From Methylococcaceae bacterium (GTDB lineage: Bacteria > Pseudomonadota > Gammaproteobacteria > Methylococcales > Methylomonadaceae): a DNA stretch of 64,000 bases. The stretch lies in assembly GCA_021647585.1 (NCBI GenBank), contig JAKIUK010000003.1, positions 1 to 64,000 on the forward strand, given 5' to 3'. Below, one piece after another: positions 24,078 through 32,178 of the stretch (the first letter of the stretch is position 1; every line of letters starts with the position of its first letter). The position numbers and the translations under genes were made by a program. The notes under the pieces are model-generated. The model saw only the letters and a program-made list of their open reading frames with translations. It did no database searches and was not told the DNA's origin.

Positions 24078-25226
24078 TTGACTAAAAATATACCCCAAAC
24101 AATTATGTTTAGTGCCGGAGAATCCTCTGGTGATCAGCATGCTGCCAATATGTTTAAAGAACTACAAAAGCAGTTGCCTGATATTAAGGGAATGGGTATG
24201 GGAGGGGCAAAGATGCGTCAAGCAGGTATCGAAATCTGTTTTGACTCTTCCGGCATTGCTGTTATTGGCTTGATAGAAGTATTAAAGCATTATGGTGAAA
24301 TACATAACGCTTTAAAATTGATGCAGAATTTTGTAGTCTCTGAAAAACCTGATTTACTGGTATGTGTTGATTACAAAGAGTTTAATTTGAAATTAGCGCG
24401 ATTTGCCAAACATCAGGGCATTAAAGTGTTGTTTTATGTTAGTCCCCAAGTATGGGCATGGCGGCCAGGTAGGGTAGTAACTTATGGAAAGGCTATCGAT
24501 ATGATGGCTGTTATTTTTCCATTTGAAACTGCATATTACGAGCAGGAAAATGTGCCAGTCAAATATGTGGGCCATCCATCAGTTGATAAGGTGCATCCAC
24601 AACGCAGTAAAACTGAAGATCTTGCTCAGTTTTCTTTAACAGCAGAAAAACACATTGTAGGTATCCTTCCAGGGAGTCGAGTTAATGAAATCAAACGGAT
24701 GCTCCCAGTTATGCTAGCTGCCGCTGAAAAGCTGACACAACAGCATGATGATATTCAATTTGTTTTGCCTCAGGCAGATTCAATAACTGATGAATTGTTG
24801 CAGGACTACCTACAAGCTTCGTCAGTTAAGGTTACCATCATAAAAAATCAGCCTTACGATGTAATCCAGTGTTGCGATGCTATTATGACCACATCTGGCA
24901 CAGCCTCTCTGGAAATTGCCTTGTTGCAGATTCCCATGGTTATCGCCTACAAGTTGTCAGCAATAACGTATTTTTTAGGCAAATATCTGGTGCATACAAA
25001 ATTTATAGGTTTGCCTAATATTATTGCTGGAAAAGGTATAGTCAAAGAATTGATACAGTATGATGTGACAGTGGATAATTTGGCTAACGAAGTAAATCAG
25101 ATTCTACAAAATACTGCTTATAGGCAGAAAATGTTGTCTGCTCTTGCGGTGGTTAAGGAAAAACTGGGGGAAGGCGGCGGTTCAAAAAATATGGCTGATC
25201 TAGCTGTACTGATGCTGCAAAAGTAA
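24078..25226 (+). CDS. lpxB: Lipid-A-disaccharide synthase
   Basis: The 382-residue glycosyltransferase joins UDP-2,3-diacyl-glucosamine and lipid X at the inner face of the inner membrane. Typical blocks are FSAGESSGDQHAANM, DYKEFNLKLARFAKHQGIKV, YVSPQVWAWRPGRV, YVGHPSVD, ILPGSRVNEIKRMLP and TTSGTASLEIAL. The start is a TTG at 24078 with AAAGG nine bases upstream; the first ATG would delete part of the first strand. With gnnA-gnnB upstream, its substrate is probably the diamino-sugar version. lpxA and lpxD are not in the window. Confidence 0.95.
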   Translation: MTKNIPQTIMFSAGESSGDQHAANMFKELQKQLPDIKGMGMGGAKMRQAGIEICFDSSGIAVIGLIEVLKHYGEIHNALKLMQNFVVSEKPDLLVCVDYKEFNLKLARFAKHQGIKVLFYVSPQVWAWRPGRVVTYGKAIDMMAVIFPFETAYYEQENVPVKYVGHPSVDKVHPQRSKTEDLAQFSLTAEKHIVGILPGSRVNEIKRMLPVMLAAAEKLTQQHDDIQFVLPQADSITDELLQDYLQASSVKVTIIKNQPYDVIQCCDAIMTTSGTASLEIALLQIPMVIAYKLSAITYFLGKYLVHTKFIGLPNIIAGKGIVKELIQYDVTVDNLANEVNQILQNTAYRQKMLSALAVVKEKLGEGGGSKNMADLAVLMLQK

Positions 25227-25240
25227 TTTATATCGTTTGC

Positions 25241-25858
25241 TTACTTAAATATCAGATCAGTCTGAGTTTCAAGAATATGATCCCCTAGTTTGTCGCTCAT
25301 TTTTTCAAATTTGATACCGTAGTTATTATTTATCAGGGGTTGATAATGGTCGATTTGAGAGGGAATTTTTTGTTGTTCCCCATTACTTAAAATAAAAAGT
25401 AAACTGTGATTTTCTTTTATGTCTAGCGGAACGTAAGTGAGAATTTTAACGCTAGAGGCATCTAAATTACGAAATTTCATCAATATTTCCTGGTTTGACT
25501 CAAATAGGTGTAATGATTTTAACGGGGCCGCTTTGTTTTTCAGGAAATATTGTAATGTTGGAAAGCTGTGATCGCTTAAATAATGCACAGATTCTTGATG
25601 ACGTAAGATTTTGGCTTTTAATTTAAATATTTTACCCGTACCAAACTTTAAGATGAGTTGGACTTTAATATTTGTTCCAAGTTTTAAAGGTGTTGAAATT
25701 TGAACGCCTGTTGAACTGATGTCTATCAGTTTACATTTAATGGTTTCTTTATAGCCAATAAGATTGCTTTTAACAAGAGTCGCTTCTATATCCTTTCTAA
25801 TGAAGCGGGTATATTTTCGTTGATTAATAAAAGCCGGTCTTTGATAGGGTAGATGCAT
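25241..25858 (-). CDS. PilZ-domain protein
   Basis: The 205-residue protein opens with a PilZ domain: RKYTRFIR corresponds to the RxxxR c-di-GMP-binding switch and DISSTGVQIS to the (D/N)-x-S-x-x-G motif, about 33 residues later. The C-terminal half has no family I recognise. It probably binds c-di-GMP in the cytoplasm and influences surface or motility functions. It is convergent with lpxB, with only 14 bases between the stops. Confidence 0.78.
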   Translation of the reverse strand: MHLPYQRPAFINQRKYTRFIRKDIEATLVKSNLIGYKETIKCKLIDISSTGVQISTPLKLGTNIKVQLILKFGTGKIFKLKAKILRHQESVHYLSDHSFPTLQYFLKNKAAPLKSLHLFESNQEILMKFRNLDASSVKILTYVPLDIKENHSLLFILSNGEQQKIPSQIDHYQPLINNNYGIKFEKMSDKLGDHILETQTDLIFK

Positions 25859-26029
25859 CAGTGCTCTAAATACATGGTATTAATATTGTTCATTCCTCTC
25901 TTAAGACTATCCTTTTTTTGAAAAAATTCAATGCAAGACATGAATTATTTATTAAACAAGAGAAAGGGTTAAGAAAAAACAGGTATGAAGTGATTTTGTA
26001 TTAACTCCTGGAAAACATAAAACCGGGTG

Positions 26030-26608
26030 CTAAGAAAGGTGTTTTTTGATAATGAAAAGCCGGGGTGCTGTTATTTTTTCTGAGCTATAAATTAATTGTC
26101 TAGTGTAGTGTTTAGGGCTAAGTTGTTCAAACCACTGCTTGATGATTTCTGTTTCCAATTCACCTCCAGAGTGACCAGGGTAGGCAGTAATAGTGATAAT
26201 TCCAGTGGGTGCTAATAGGGTGATAGATTGCTGGATTGCTGCCAGAGTTGAATCTGTTTTAGAAATAATACGCTTGTCACCGCCAGGAAGATATCCAAGA
26301 TTAAACATGATGGCTTTGATTATGCCGTGATATTGGGGCGGTATGGCATGTTCTATAGTGCTATGGCAGGCATGAATCAGTTCGACATTGTCGATAAAAT
26401 CCTCAGATTGCAGTCTTGATTTAGTTGAGATTATAGCTTGCTGTTGTACATCAAAACCAAACACAAAACCTTGTTTTCCTACTTGTCGGGCAAGAAATAA
26501 AGTGTCATGACCGTTACCTACTGTTGCGTCAATTGTAATGTCTCCAGTATTGAGATAGTTTAGTAAAATATGATGGGCTTGAGTCGTTAGGGATACACGT
26601 TTGTTCAT
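26030..26608 (-). CDS. Class I SAM methyltransferase, MnmM/YtqB-like
   Basis: A 192-residue SAM-dependent methyltransferase of the Pfam rRNA_methylase family. The SAM site is IDATVGNGHDTLFLA, followed by GFDVQQQAI and MFNLGYLPGGDK, where N-L-G-Y-L-P-G-G-D replaces the usual NPPY motif and is diagnostic of the YtqB/MnmM type. MnmM in Gram-positive bacteria methylates the wobble uridine modification of tRNA (nm5s2U34 to mnm5s2U34); gammaproteobacteria normally use MnmC for this. Whether this homologue does the same job is not known. It is followed at 26892 by a DAO-type flavoprotein gene upstream on the same strand, which is notable because MnmC couples a flavin domain to a methyltransferase. 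Confidence 0.75.
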   Translation of the reverse strand: MNKRVSLTTQAHHILLNYLNTGDITIDATVGNGHDTLFLARQVGKQGFVFGFDVQQQAIISTKSRLQSEDFIDNVELIHACHSTIEHAIPPQYHGIIKAIMFNLGYLPGGDKRIISKTDSTLAAIQQSITLLAPTGIITITAYPGHSGGELETEIIKQWFEQLSPKHYTRQLIYSSEKITAPRLFIIKKHLS

Positions 26609-26734
26609 GAGTACGGGTTATTTTCAGTTTTAGAAACATGGCTTTCAAATTTTGTAATGGCATTTTTTGGCGTTAGATACAAAGTGTGTTCGTTGAGATG
26701 GATATTCAGATTTTAATACCCTGTGCCGTGGAGC

Positions 26735-26775
26735 AAACCCTCAATAAAAATTCTTTGAATTTATCTTGAGGGTTT
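26735..26775 (-). terminator. Hairpin after the DAO-type flavoprotein gene
   Basis: AAACCCTCAA (26735-26744) pairs with TTGAGGGTTT (26766-26775), and AT-rich bases inside extend the stem. It lies between two minus-strand genes and may limit read-through. No long U-run follows, so function is uncertain. Confidence 0.35.
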
Positions 26776-26891
26776 AAGGTGTTGGCAAGTTATGAAACAT
26801 AACAAGCTAGTCATTTTGCATGTAGTTTTAGTTGGTGTGGAGTGCATATTGAACCAGCAGTAAAATTTCCAGTAATCATGTCTGCCTGTAG

Positions 26892-27944
26892 TTATTGCCT
26901 TAGCATTTGATTATAGCGCAGGATGTTACTGTGTTGAGGAATAGCGAGGTTATATAATAAAGAGTCAGCGAGACAGTGGCAATACCATGGGATTTGTAAA
27001 CTCCCTTTGGCTCCAAAGCCATTAAAAATAACCAGCTCAGGGTGTTTGGGGTGATTGCCGATAAAAGGCTGTTTATCCAGAGTTGTTGGTCTGATCCCGG
27101 TTTGTTGTGCACAAGTTGATGGCATGGAAAAACCAGGATAAACCTGGTGCAAAGAAGCAAGCAACGTTTCTTTTGCAGTTTTGGTGGGAGCTAAATTTAG
27201 ATTAACGCTGTCAAACGTAGCGCCCGTGCGAAATTGATGGGAATTTAATGGAATAAACCAGTGTCCATAGTTTAGTATGTTCTGTGGTATAAATTGTGTT
27301 GTAGTGGCACTAATAATCTCACCTTTAGCAAGCTGGAAGGGTAGCCAGGAAAACCAGGGATTATTGCAGGCAAGATAACCTTCGCAAAAAATGATTTTTT
27401 TAGGCCGAATATTTCTCCAATGTAAATGTGGTGTGAGCGCTATATCGTTATATTTTATTCCTGCTTGGATATAGGCATGGATGGAGACGAAATAATTTTT
27501 CAAGTCTTCCAGTAAAGGTTTGGTTAATAAATACCCGGTCTTTTGTTGTTTTAAAATTCCGAAAGGTGTTGTGATAAGCGAGGCAGAAGGTATGATTTCA
27601 GATATATAGCTTTGATAATCTGAGTTTTGTAATCTTTTTTTACATGTCACTAATTCTTTGTTATTACGCAATATACGTAACATGGGTTTTTCAATATAGA
27701 AAGTTTGTTGGAAATAAGCTGAGAGTTGCTGGTAAAATTCTATTGCTTTGGGTAGCAGCGCATCAACACGGGCTGATTTTACCAGGCGCATACCGGTTAC
27801 TGGGTTGATTAAACCGGCAGCAACCAGTGACGCATTTTCTTTATTATTGTCCACGACAATGACTTTTTTTTGCCGCTGGATAAGTTCCCATGCTAATAGG
27901 CTTCCGGCTAGCCCTTGTCCTATAATTAAGTAATCAATTTCCAT
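26892..27944 (-). CDS. FAD-dependent oxidoreductase of the DAO family
   Basis: A 350-residue flavoprotein with the N-terminal dinucleotide-binding motif LIIGQGLAGSLLAWEL, a conserved VAAGLINPVTGMRL segment after the first strands, and the C-terminal FAD-binding region TGIRPTTLDKQPFIGNHP and IFNGFGAKGSLQIP. This fits the D-amino-acid oxidase/glycine oxidase/MnmC-C superfamily. Substrate cannot be named. It lies upstream of the MnmM-like methyltransferase on the same strand, about 280 bases apart. If the two work together, the pair would mimic the two halves of bifunctional MnmC, which removes a carboxymethyl group with FAD and then methylates. Confidence 0.8.
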   Translation of the reverse strand: MEIDYLIIGQGLAGSLLAWELIQRQKKVIVVDNNKENASLVAAGLINPVTGMRLVKSARVDALLPKAIEFYQQLSAYFQQTFYIEKPMLRILRNNKELVTCKKRLQNSDYQSYISEIIPSASLITTPFGILKQQKTGYLLTKPLLEDLKNYFVSIHAYIQAGIKYNDIALTPHLHWRNIRPKKIIFCEGYLACNNPWFSWLPFQLAKGEIISATTTQFIPQNILNYGHWFIPLNSHQFRTGATFDSVNLNLAPTKTAKETLLASLHQVYPGFSMPSTCAQQTGIRPTTLDKQPFIGNHPKHPELVIFNGFGAKGSLQIPWYCHCLADSLLYNLAIPQHSNILRYNQMLRQ

Positions 27945-27957
27945 TAATTCATTATCC

Positions 27958-28116
27958 TAGTACTCTGTTATTGTTGTATTGAAGGGTAGAGGGAGTTCCC
28001 TTGCAGTCTGTGACGCTCCTGAGTCACGGGACGCAGGAGCATCCATGTATGAAGTCCCACGGAGACGGTGGGAACTAAGTTTTTTATTCATCACAGCAAA
28101 GTTGCGGGAGTACTAG
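27958..28116. repeat. Nested palindromic element with CTAGTACTC tips
   Basis: CTAGTACTC (27958-27966) is repeated inverted as GAGTACTAG (28108-28116). Inside, AGTTCCC (27994-28000) pairs with GGGAACT (28069-28075), and innermost GCTCCTG pairs with CAGGAGC (about 28014-28040). The left arm (CTAGTACTCTGTTATTGTTG, then TATTGA) is nearly identical to the compact hairpin at 21385-21428. Compared with that copy, about 115 bases are inserted in the right-hand part, as if one palindrome had landed in another. Confidence 0.6.
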
Positions 28117-28152
28117 TACAAAAATTACTATACGCGCCCGCCAATATGATAG

Positions 28153-28506
28153 TTATTTGGCTTTTAATGCTTGTTGGGTAAAGTTAATTCCTTCCCAGCC
28201 GTACTTGATAAAATTTCTGATGTTTTGATGTCCGGTACCTGCAGGGTCTTTCAGCACATCTTTGTGGTAAAAACTACCAAATAAGGAAAGAGTTTGTGGC
28301 TGGTTTAATTGATTGATCATAGCAAATGCAAAAATTTTGCAAGATCCTTCATTACTGCCTGCTGAATTAACAAGTACATTTTCATTAAGACCATTTCTAA
28401 ATTCAGTGGGTTCATAGTCATAGTTTTCGGTGATAACCGACAGGGTTTCATCAAAACTGACTTTTTCGTTATTTTTTATTTTTTGCAGAAATGTTGTTAA
28501 AGACAT
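28153..28506 (-). CDS. HopJ-family protein
   Basis: The 117-residue protein belongs to the HopJ type III effector family by its full-length pattern: FDETLSVITENYDYEPTEF, FRNG-like EFRNGLNENVLVNSAGSNEG, SCKIFAFAMINQLNQPQTL, FGSFYHKDVLKDPAGTGHQN and IRNFIKYGWEGINF. Despite the name, homologues are widespread in environmental proteobacteria without type III secretion and their function is unknown. No secretion signal or type III genes are in the window. It stands alone beside a palindromic element. Confidence 0.85.
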   Translation of the reverse strand: MSLTTFLQKIKNNEKVSFDETLSVITENYDYEPTEFRNGLNENVLVNSAGSNEGSCKIFAFAMINQLNQPQTLSLFGSFYHKDVLKDPAGTGHQNIRNFIKYGWEGINFTQQALKAK

Positions 28507-28643
28507 ATTTTTTTATTGAGTAAGAAGGTTATTTGAAAGCAGGAGATTATAAACTCAGTGTACAATATAAAAGAGGTGGGATGATTATTTGTTTCCACCT
28601 CCTTAACAATAGTATTTAAACAAAATCAGGATATGCCTTGGCT

Positions 28644-29069
28644 ATGATTGCCTGGATAGTAAAACAAAGTAATTATTGTGTTCAGTGTTATTTCTCTCTC
28701 TTTTTTATTTCTTTATTATTAACAAGTTGCAGTGTTGTCGGCACACCGTTTAAGGCAACTGAAAGCATGGCCGAATATGCAGAATTACTCTTTAAGCGGC
28801 AAAACTTTTTAACCCAACAGTTAATGATGTTATTTGAAGAAGATTTTGGTAAAAATGAAGAGGAAAAAGTTTCTCAGGCTGAACTACAAATGTATGATGC
28901 CTGCCATTTGCTTAATGAATATGCCAACAAAGAAATGGAAGGTGAAAAAATGAGCATTTTCTTTCGTCGGCGGGTTAAGAATAGTTTTGCAAGCTGTGAT
29001 GAAAGTGTAAAAAATATGGAATCCATTTTAATGGGGATAGATGAATCTAAAGAAATAACACATCAATGA
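28644..29069 (+). CDS. Small putative lipoprotein
   Basis: The protein (141 residues from ATG 28644) has a hydrophobic leader ending in the lipobox LLTSC, so it is predicted to be lipid-anchored, followed by a helix-rich, charged region (MAEYAELLFKRQNFLTQQLM ... FFRRRVKNSFASCDESVKNM). Two cysteines in the mature part (MYDACHLL and SFASCDES) may form a disulfide. I do not recognise the family. It converges with nadB, with 12 bases between the stops. Confidence 0.6.
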   Translation: MIAWIVKQSNYCVQCYFSLFFISLLLTSCSVVGTPFKATESMAEYAELLFKRQNFLTQQLMMLFEEDFGKNEEEKVSQAELQMYDACHLLNEYANKEMEGEKMSIFFRRRVKNSFASCDESVKNMESILMGIDESKEITHQ

Positions 29070-29081
29070 GTTAAATATGAC

Positions 29082-30692
29082 TTATTGTTTAATTTCGGGT
29101 ACTAAAATAGTATTTTGCGGAGGTTTGCTATTATCTGTTTCAGGATAATCCTGAGTAAAGTGTAATCCTCTGCTTTCTTTACGTTGTTGCGCACTGCGAA
29201 CAATCAATTCGGCAACAATGACCAGGTTACGTAACTCCAGTAGGTCGCTGGTAACTCTGAAATTACCATAATACTCTGCTATTTCTACTTTAAGTAAATC
29301 AATGCGATGCATTGCACGACTTAAGCGTTTATTGGTACGTACTATACCCACATAATCCCACATAAAACGACGTAACTCATCCCAGTTATGGGAGACTACT
29401 ACTTCTTCATCTGAATCGCTAACCTGTGATTCATCCCAGTCAGGTATCAAGAAAGGCTCAGGGCTTGTTGGTAATTGCTTGGAAATATCAGTTGCTGCTC
29501 TTTCGGCAAACACCAGGCACTCAAGTAAAGAGTTACTGGCCATTCGATTAGCACCATGTAAACCGGTACATGCAACTTCACCAACAGCATAAAGCCCCAG
29601 TATATCGGTACGTGCATTGTGATCGGTTATGACGCCGCCACAAGTGTAGTGAGCAGCAGGCACTACAGGTATGGGTTGTTGGGTAATGTCTATGCCTAAA
29701 GAGAGACATTGTTGATAAATGGTTGGAAAATGTTGACGAATAAAACTGGCAGGTTTGTGACTAATATCCAGGTAAACACAATCAATACCATACTTTTTAA
29801 TCTCATTATCAATGGCTCTTGCCACTATGTCTCGGGGAGCCAGTTCTTTACGAGAGTCATAATGATGCATAAATGCAGAACCATCAGGAAGTATAAGTCT
29901 TCCACCTTCTCCACGTATTGCCTCACTGATTAGAAAAGAGCGCTCCTTGGGATGATAAAGGCAGGTGGGATGGAATTGCATAAACTCCATATTGCTTACT
30001 CTACAGCCTGCACGCCATGCTAAAGCAATACCATCTCCTGTTGAAATGTCGGGGTTGGTCGAATAAAGATAAACCTTGCTGGCACCACCTGTTGCCAAAA
30101 TAACTATTTTTGCGGCAATAGATTTGACTCTGTTGTTCAGTGTATCCAGTACATATGCCCCCTGTATACGCTGCTCAGAGTATTTTTCATGGTGATTGGT
30201 AACTAAATCAATGACATTGTGATTTTCCAGAAGTGTGATGTTTGGGTGTTGTCGGTTACGCTCTATAAGCGTTAGTGAAACAGCTTTTCCTGTTGCATCC
30301 GCAGTATGAACAATACGGCGGTGGGAATGACCGCCTTCACGGTTTAAATGGAAGGTGGTTTTACCATCTATTGATTGTTGTACAGTAAATTCAACACCTT
30401 GTTTTTTAAGCCACTCTATGTTTTTTTTTCCTTGGGAAACAGTAATTTGAACAGTTTCTCGGTCACATAATCCAGCGCCAGCATTCAAAGTGTCTTTGAC
30501 ATGGGATTCAATGGAATCATTGGCATCCAGAACGGCAGAAATACCACCTTGTGCATGATAAGTACTACCAGAATTTAAAGATACTTTTGATAACACTAAA
30601 ATTTGTGCTTGATCAGCAAGCCGTAGTGCTAAACTAAGACCCGCTCCACCGCTGCCAATGATGAGCACATCGTATGTGTTTGAATTTGTCAT
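29082..30692 (-). CDS. nadB: L-aspartate oxidase
   Basis: The flavoenzyme oxidises L-aspartate to iminoaspartate, the first step of NAD synthesis; quinolinate synthase (nadA, 56457) takes the product. Motifs are VLIIGSGGAGLSLALRLAD (FAD), STYHAQGGISAV, HLNREGGHSHRRIVHTAD (active site), GGASKVYLYSTNPD and LYAVGEVACTGLHGANRMAS. The start at ATG 30692 gives 536 residues, the normal length; a GTG at 30740 would place the first residues inside the palindromic element at 30735. nadB next to rpoE on the opposite strand is the conserved gammaproteobacterial arrangement. Confidence 0.96.
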   Translation of the reverse strand: MTNSNTYDVLIIGSGGAGLSLALRLADQAQILVLSKVSLNSGSTYHAQGGISAVLDANDSIESHVKDTLNAGAGLCDRETVQITVSQGKKNIEWLKKQGVEFTVQQSIDGKTTFHLNREGGHSHRRIVHTADATGKAVSLTLIERNRQHPNITLLENHNVIDLVTNHHEKYSEQRIQGAYVLDTLNNRVKSIAAKIVILATGGASKVYLYSTNPDISTGDGIALAWRAGCRVSNMEFMQFHPTCLYHPKERSFLISEAIRGEGGRLILPDGSAFMHHYDSRKELAPRDIVARAIDNEIKKYGIDCVYLDISHKPASFIRQHFPTIYQQCLSLGIDITQQPIPVVPAAHYTCGGVITDHNARTDILGLYAVGEVACTGLHGANRMASNSLLECLVFAERAATDISKQLPTSPEPFLIPDWDESQVSDSDEEVVVSHNWDELRRFMWDYVGIVRTNKRLSRAMHRIDLLKVEIAEYYGNFRVTSDLLELRNLVIVAELIVRSAQQRKESRGLHFTQDYPETDNSKPPQNTILVPEIKQ

Positions 30693-30734
30693 ACAGCAAG
30701 TATTGGATTTTGGGTTAAGGGTTATACTTCGCGT

Positions 30735-30875
30735 GGTCACAACTGCGGTTTTCTATCGCGTTGATTTTTGCCAAAAGACTGCGTTGCTGAAATGGTTGCG
30801 TAGCTTGCTATGCGTCCATTACAGCGCCTTGCTCTTAACAAAAACCAACGCGCTATAAATTCCGCAGTTGTGACC
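30735..30875. repeat. 141-bp nested palindromic element between nadB and rpoE
   Basis: Tips are GGTCACAACTGCGG (30735-30748) and CCGCAGTTGTGACC (30862-30875). Further in, GCGTTG-TTTTTG pairs with CAAAAA-CCAACGCG. The core GAAATGGTTGCGTAGCTTGC (from about 30791) with its complementary half TATGCGTCCATT matches the core of the element at 18840-19000. It fills most of the nadB-rpoE spacer and separates the two divergent promoters. Confidence 0.65.
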
Positions 30876-30955
30876 GGCAAAGTAAAGCTAATTGAAATTA
30901 AATTTGCTTGTAATTGCAGAATTTTAACATGATGGCAATTTTTTTTGTGATAATA

Positions 30956-30981
30956 GAACTTATGAGAATTAATTCGGTCCA
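30956..30981 (+). promoter_or_regulatory. Sigma-E-type promoter of the rpoE operon
   Basis: GAACTT (30956-30961), a 16-base spacer and TCCA (30978-30981) match the RpoE consensus GAACTT-N15/16-TCTGA closely. Transcription would start about 15 bases before the rpoE start codon. RpoE autoregulation from such a promoter is established in gammaproteobacteria. Confidence 0.6.
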
Positions 30982-31002
30982 CACAAACATCAAGATAGAA
31001 CT

Positions 31003-31593
31003 TTGAAAGAACAAACCGCGAATAACGCAGAGTTGGATAAAGAATTGGTGCTAAGAGTGCAGCAAGGGGATAAGTCTGCCTATGATCTTTTAGTGATTAA
31101 ATACCAACATCGGATTATTCAACTAGTTAATCGTTATGTAAAAGATCCGAGTGAAGCCCAAGATGTTGCTCAAGAAGCTTTTATAAAGGCTTATCGTGCT
31201 TTAGGCAATTTTAGGGGTGAGAGTGCTTTTTATACTTGGTTATACCGGATAGCGATTAATACGGCTAAAAATTATCTAGTATCGCGAAGTAGGAGACATT
31301 CAGATTATCATGTAGATGTGCAGGATGCAGAACAAGTGGAAAATGCGCCACAATTAAAAGCTATGGAAACACCGGAATATTTGTTGATCAATGATGAGAT
31401 AGTCGCTGTTATTAACTCGGCTATTGAAAAGCTACCAGAGGAAATGAAAATTGCAATAATGTTAAGAGAGTTTGAAGGGATGAGTTATGAAGAAATTGCC
31501 CAAACAATGGATTGTCCTGTGGGTACTGTGAGGTCACGTATTTTTAGAGCACGTGAAGCTATTGATGAAAAATTAAGTCCATTAGTTGGTTAG
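31003..31593 (+). CDS. rpoE: RNA polymerase sigma-E factor
   Basis: A 196-residue ECF sigma factor of the RpoE/AlgU group. Region 2 reads AYDLLVIKYQHRIIQLVNRY, QDVAQEAFIKAYRALGNFRG and FYTWLYRIAINTAKNYLVSR; region 4 reads LPEEMKIAIMLREFEGMSYE and CPVGTVRSRIFRAREAI. The start is a TTG at 31003; there is no upstream ATG that fits and the length is normal for the family. It directs the envelope-stress regulon and is held inactive by RseA and RseB, encoded just downstream, until MucD/DegS-type signals trigger RseA cleavage. A sigma-E-type promoter sits directly upstream. Confidence 0.96.
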   Translation: MKEQTANNAELDKELVLRVQQGDKSAYDLLVIKYQHRIIQLVNRYVKDPSEAQDVAQEAFIKAYRALGNFRGESAFYTWLYRIAINTAKNYLVSRSRRHSDYHVDVQDAEQVENAPQLKAMETPEYLLINDEIVAVINSAIEKLPEEMKIAIMLREFEGMSYEEIAQTMDCPVGTVRSRIFRAREAIDEKLSPLVG

Positions 31594-31605
31594 AGGCTGT
31601 TAGCA

Positions 31606-32169
31606 ATGAATATAGAAATAAATCAAAAAATTTCTCAGTTTTTAGATGATGAATTGCATCATACAGAACTAGAAAACCTGTTGTTAACAATGAAGCAGCA
31701 GCCTGATTCAAAAAAGAAAATAAATCGTTATCAATTAATGACACAGGTGATGAAAACGGATGAAGTTCCGGTAGTTAACGTTAGTTTTTTAGAGAAAATT
31801 AATCAGCAGCTTGAACACGAGCCTCATTATTTTCAGCCTAAGCATATGCGTAATAAAAAGCCAGATACTTTTTGGCAAATAACCTCCTTAGCAATTGCTG
31901 CATCTGTTGTAGGAATTGCAGTTGTTATTTCTCAGCAAACCACCATAAAAAACTCTCAATCTATGCAGATAATTGCACAAAACCCTCCTGTCATTGTTCA
32001 AGCAAAGCTGCAGGCTGAAATTGTTAAGACTAAGGCTGATAATGTATTACAACCTTCCCAGCATGAGCGATTAAAAGCATATCTTCAGGCACATAGTAAT
32101 GACTTATATACATATGGTTCCCTGGATGTATATCCTTTAGCACATGTTGCTAGCTATACTCAGGATTAG
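31606..32169 (+). CDS. rseA: Anti-sigma-E factor RseA
   Basis: A 187-residue protein with the RseA N-terminal sigma-binding domain (QKISQFLDDELHHTELENLL ... INRYQLMTQVMK), one membrane span (FWQITSLAIAASVVGIAVVI) and a periplasmic tail ending in the AYLQAHSNDLYTYGSL segment, where MucA/RseA-type proteins interact with RseB. It clamps RpoE at the inner membrane and is degraded stepwise during envelope stress. It starts 12 bases after rpoE and ends 9 before rseB. Confidence 0.92.
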   Translation: MNIEINQKISQFLDDELHHTELENLLLTMKQQPDSKKKINRYQLMTQVMKTDEVPVVNVSFLEKINQQLEHEPHYFQPKHMRNKKPDTFWQITSLAIAASVVGIAVVISQQTTIKNSQSMQIIAQNPPVIVQAKLQAEIVKTKADNVLQPSQHERLKAYLQAHSNDLYTYGSLDVYPLAHVASYTQD

Positions 32170-32178
32170 TTTAAAGTG

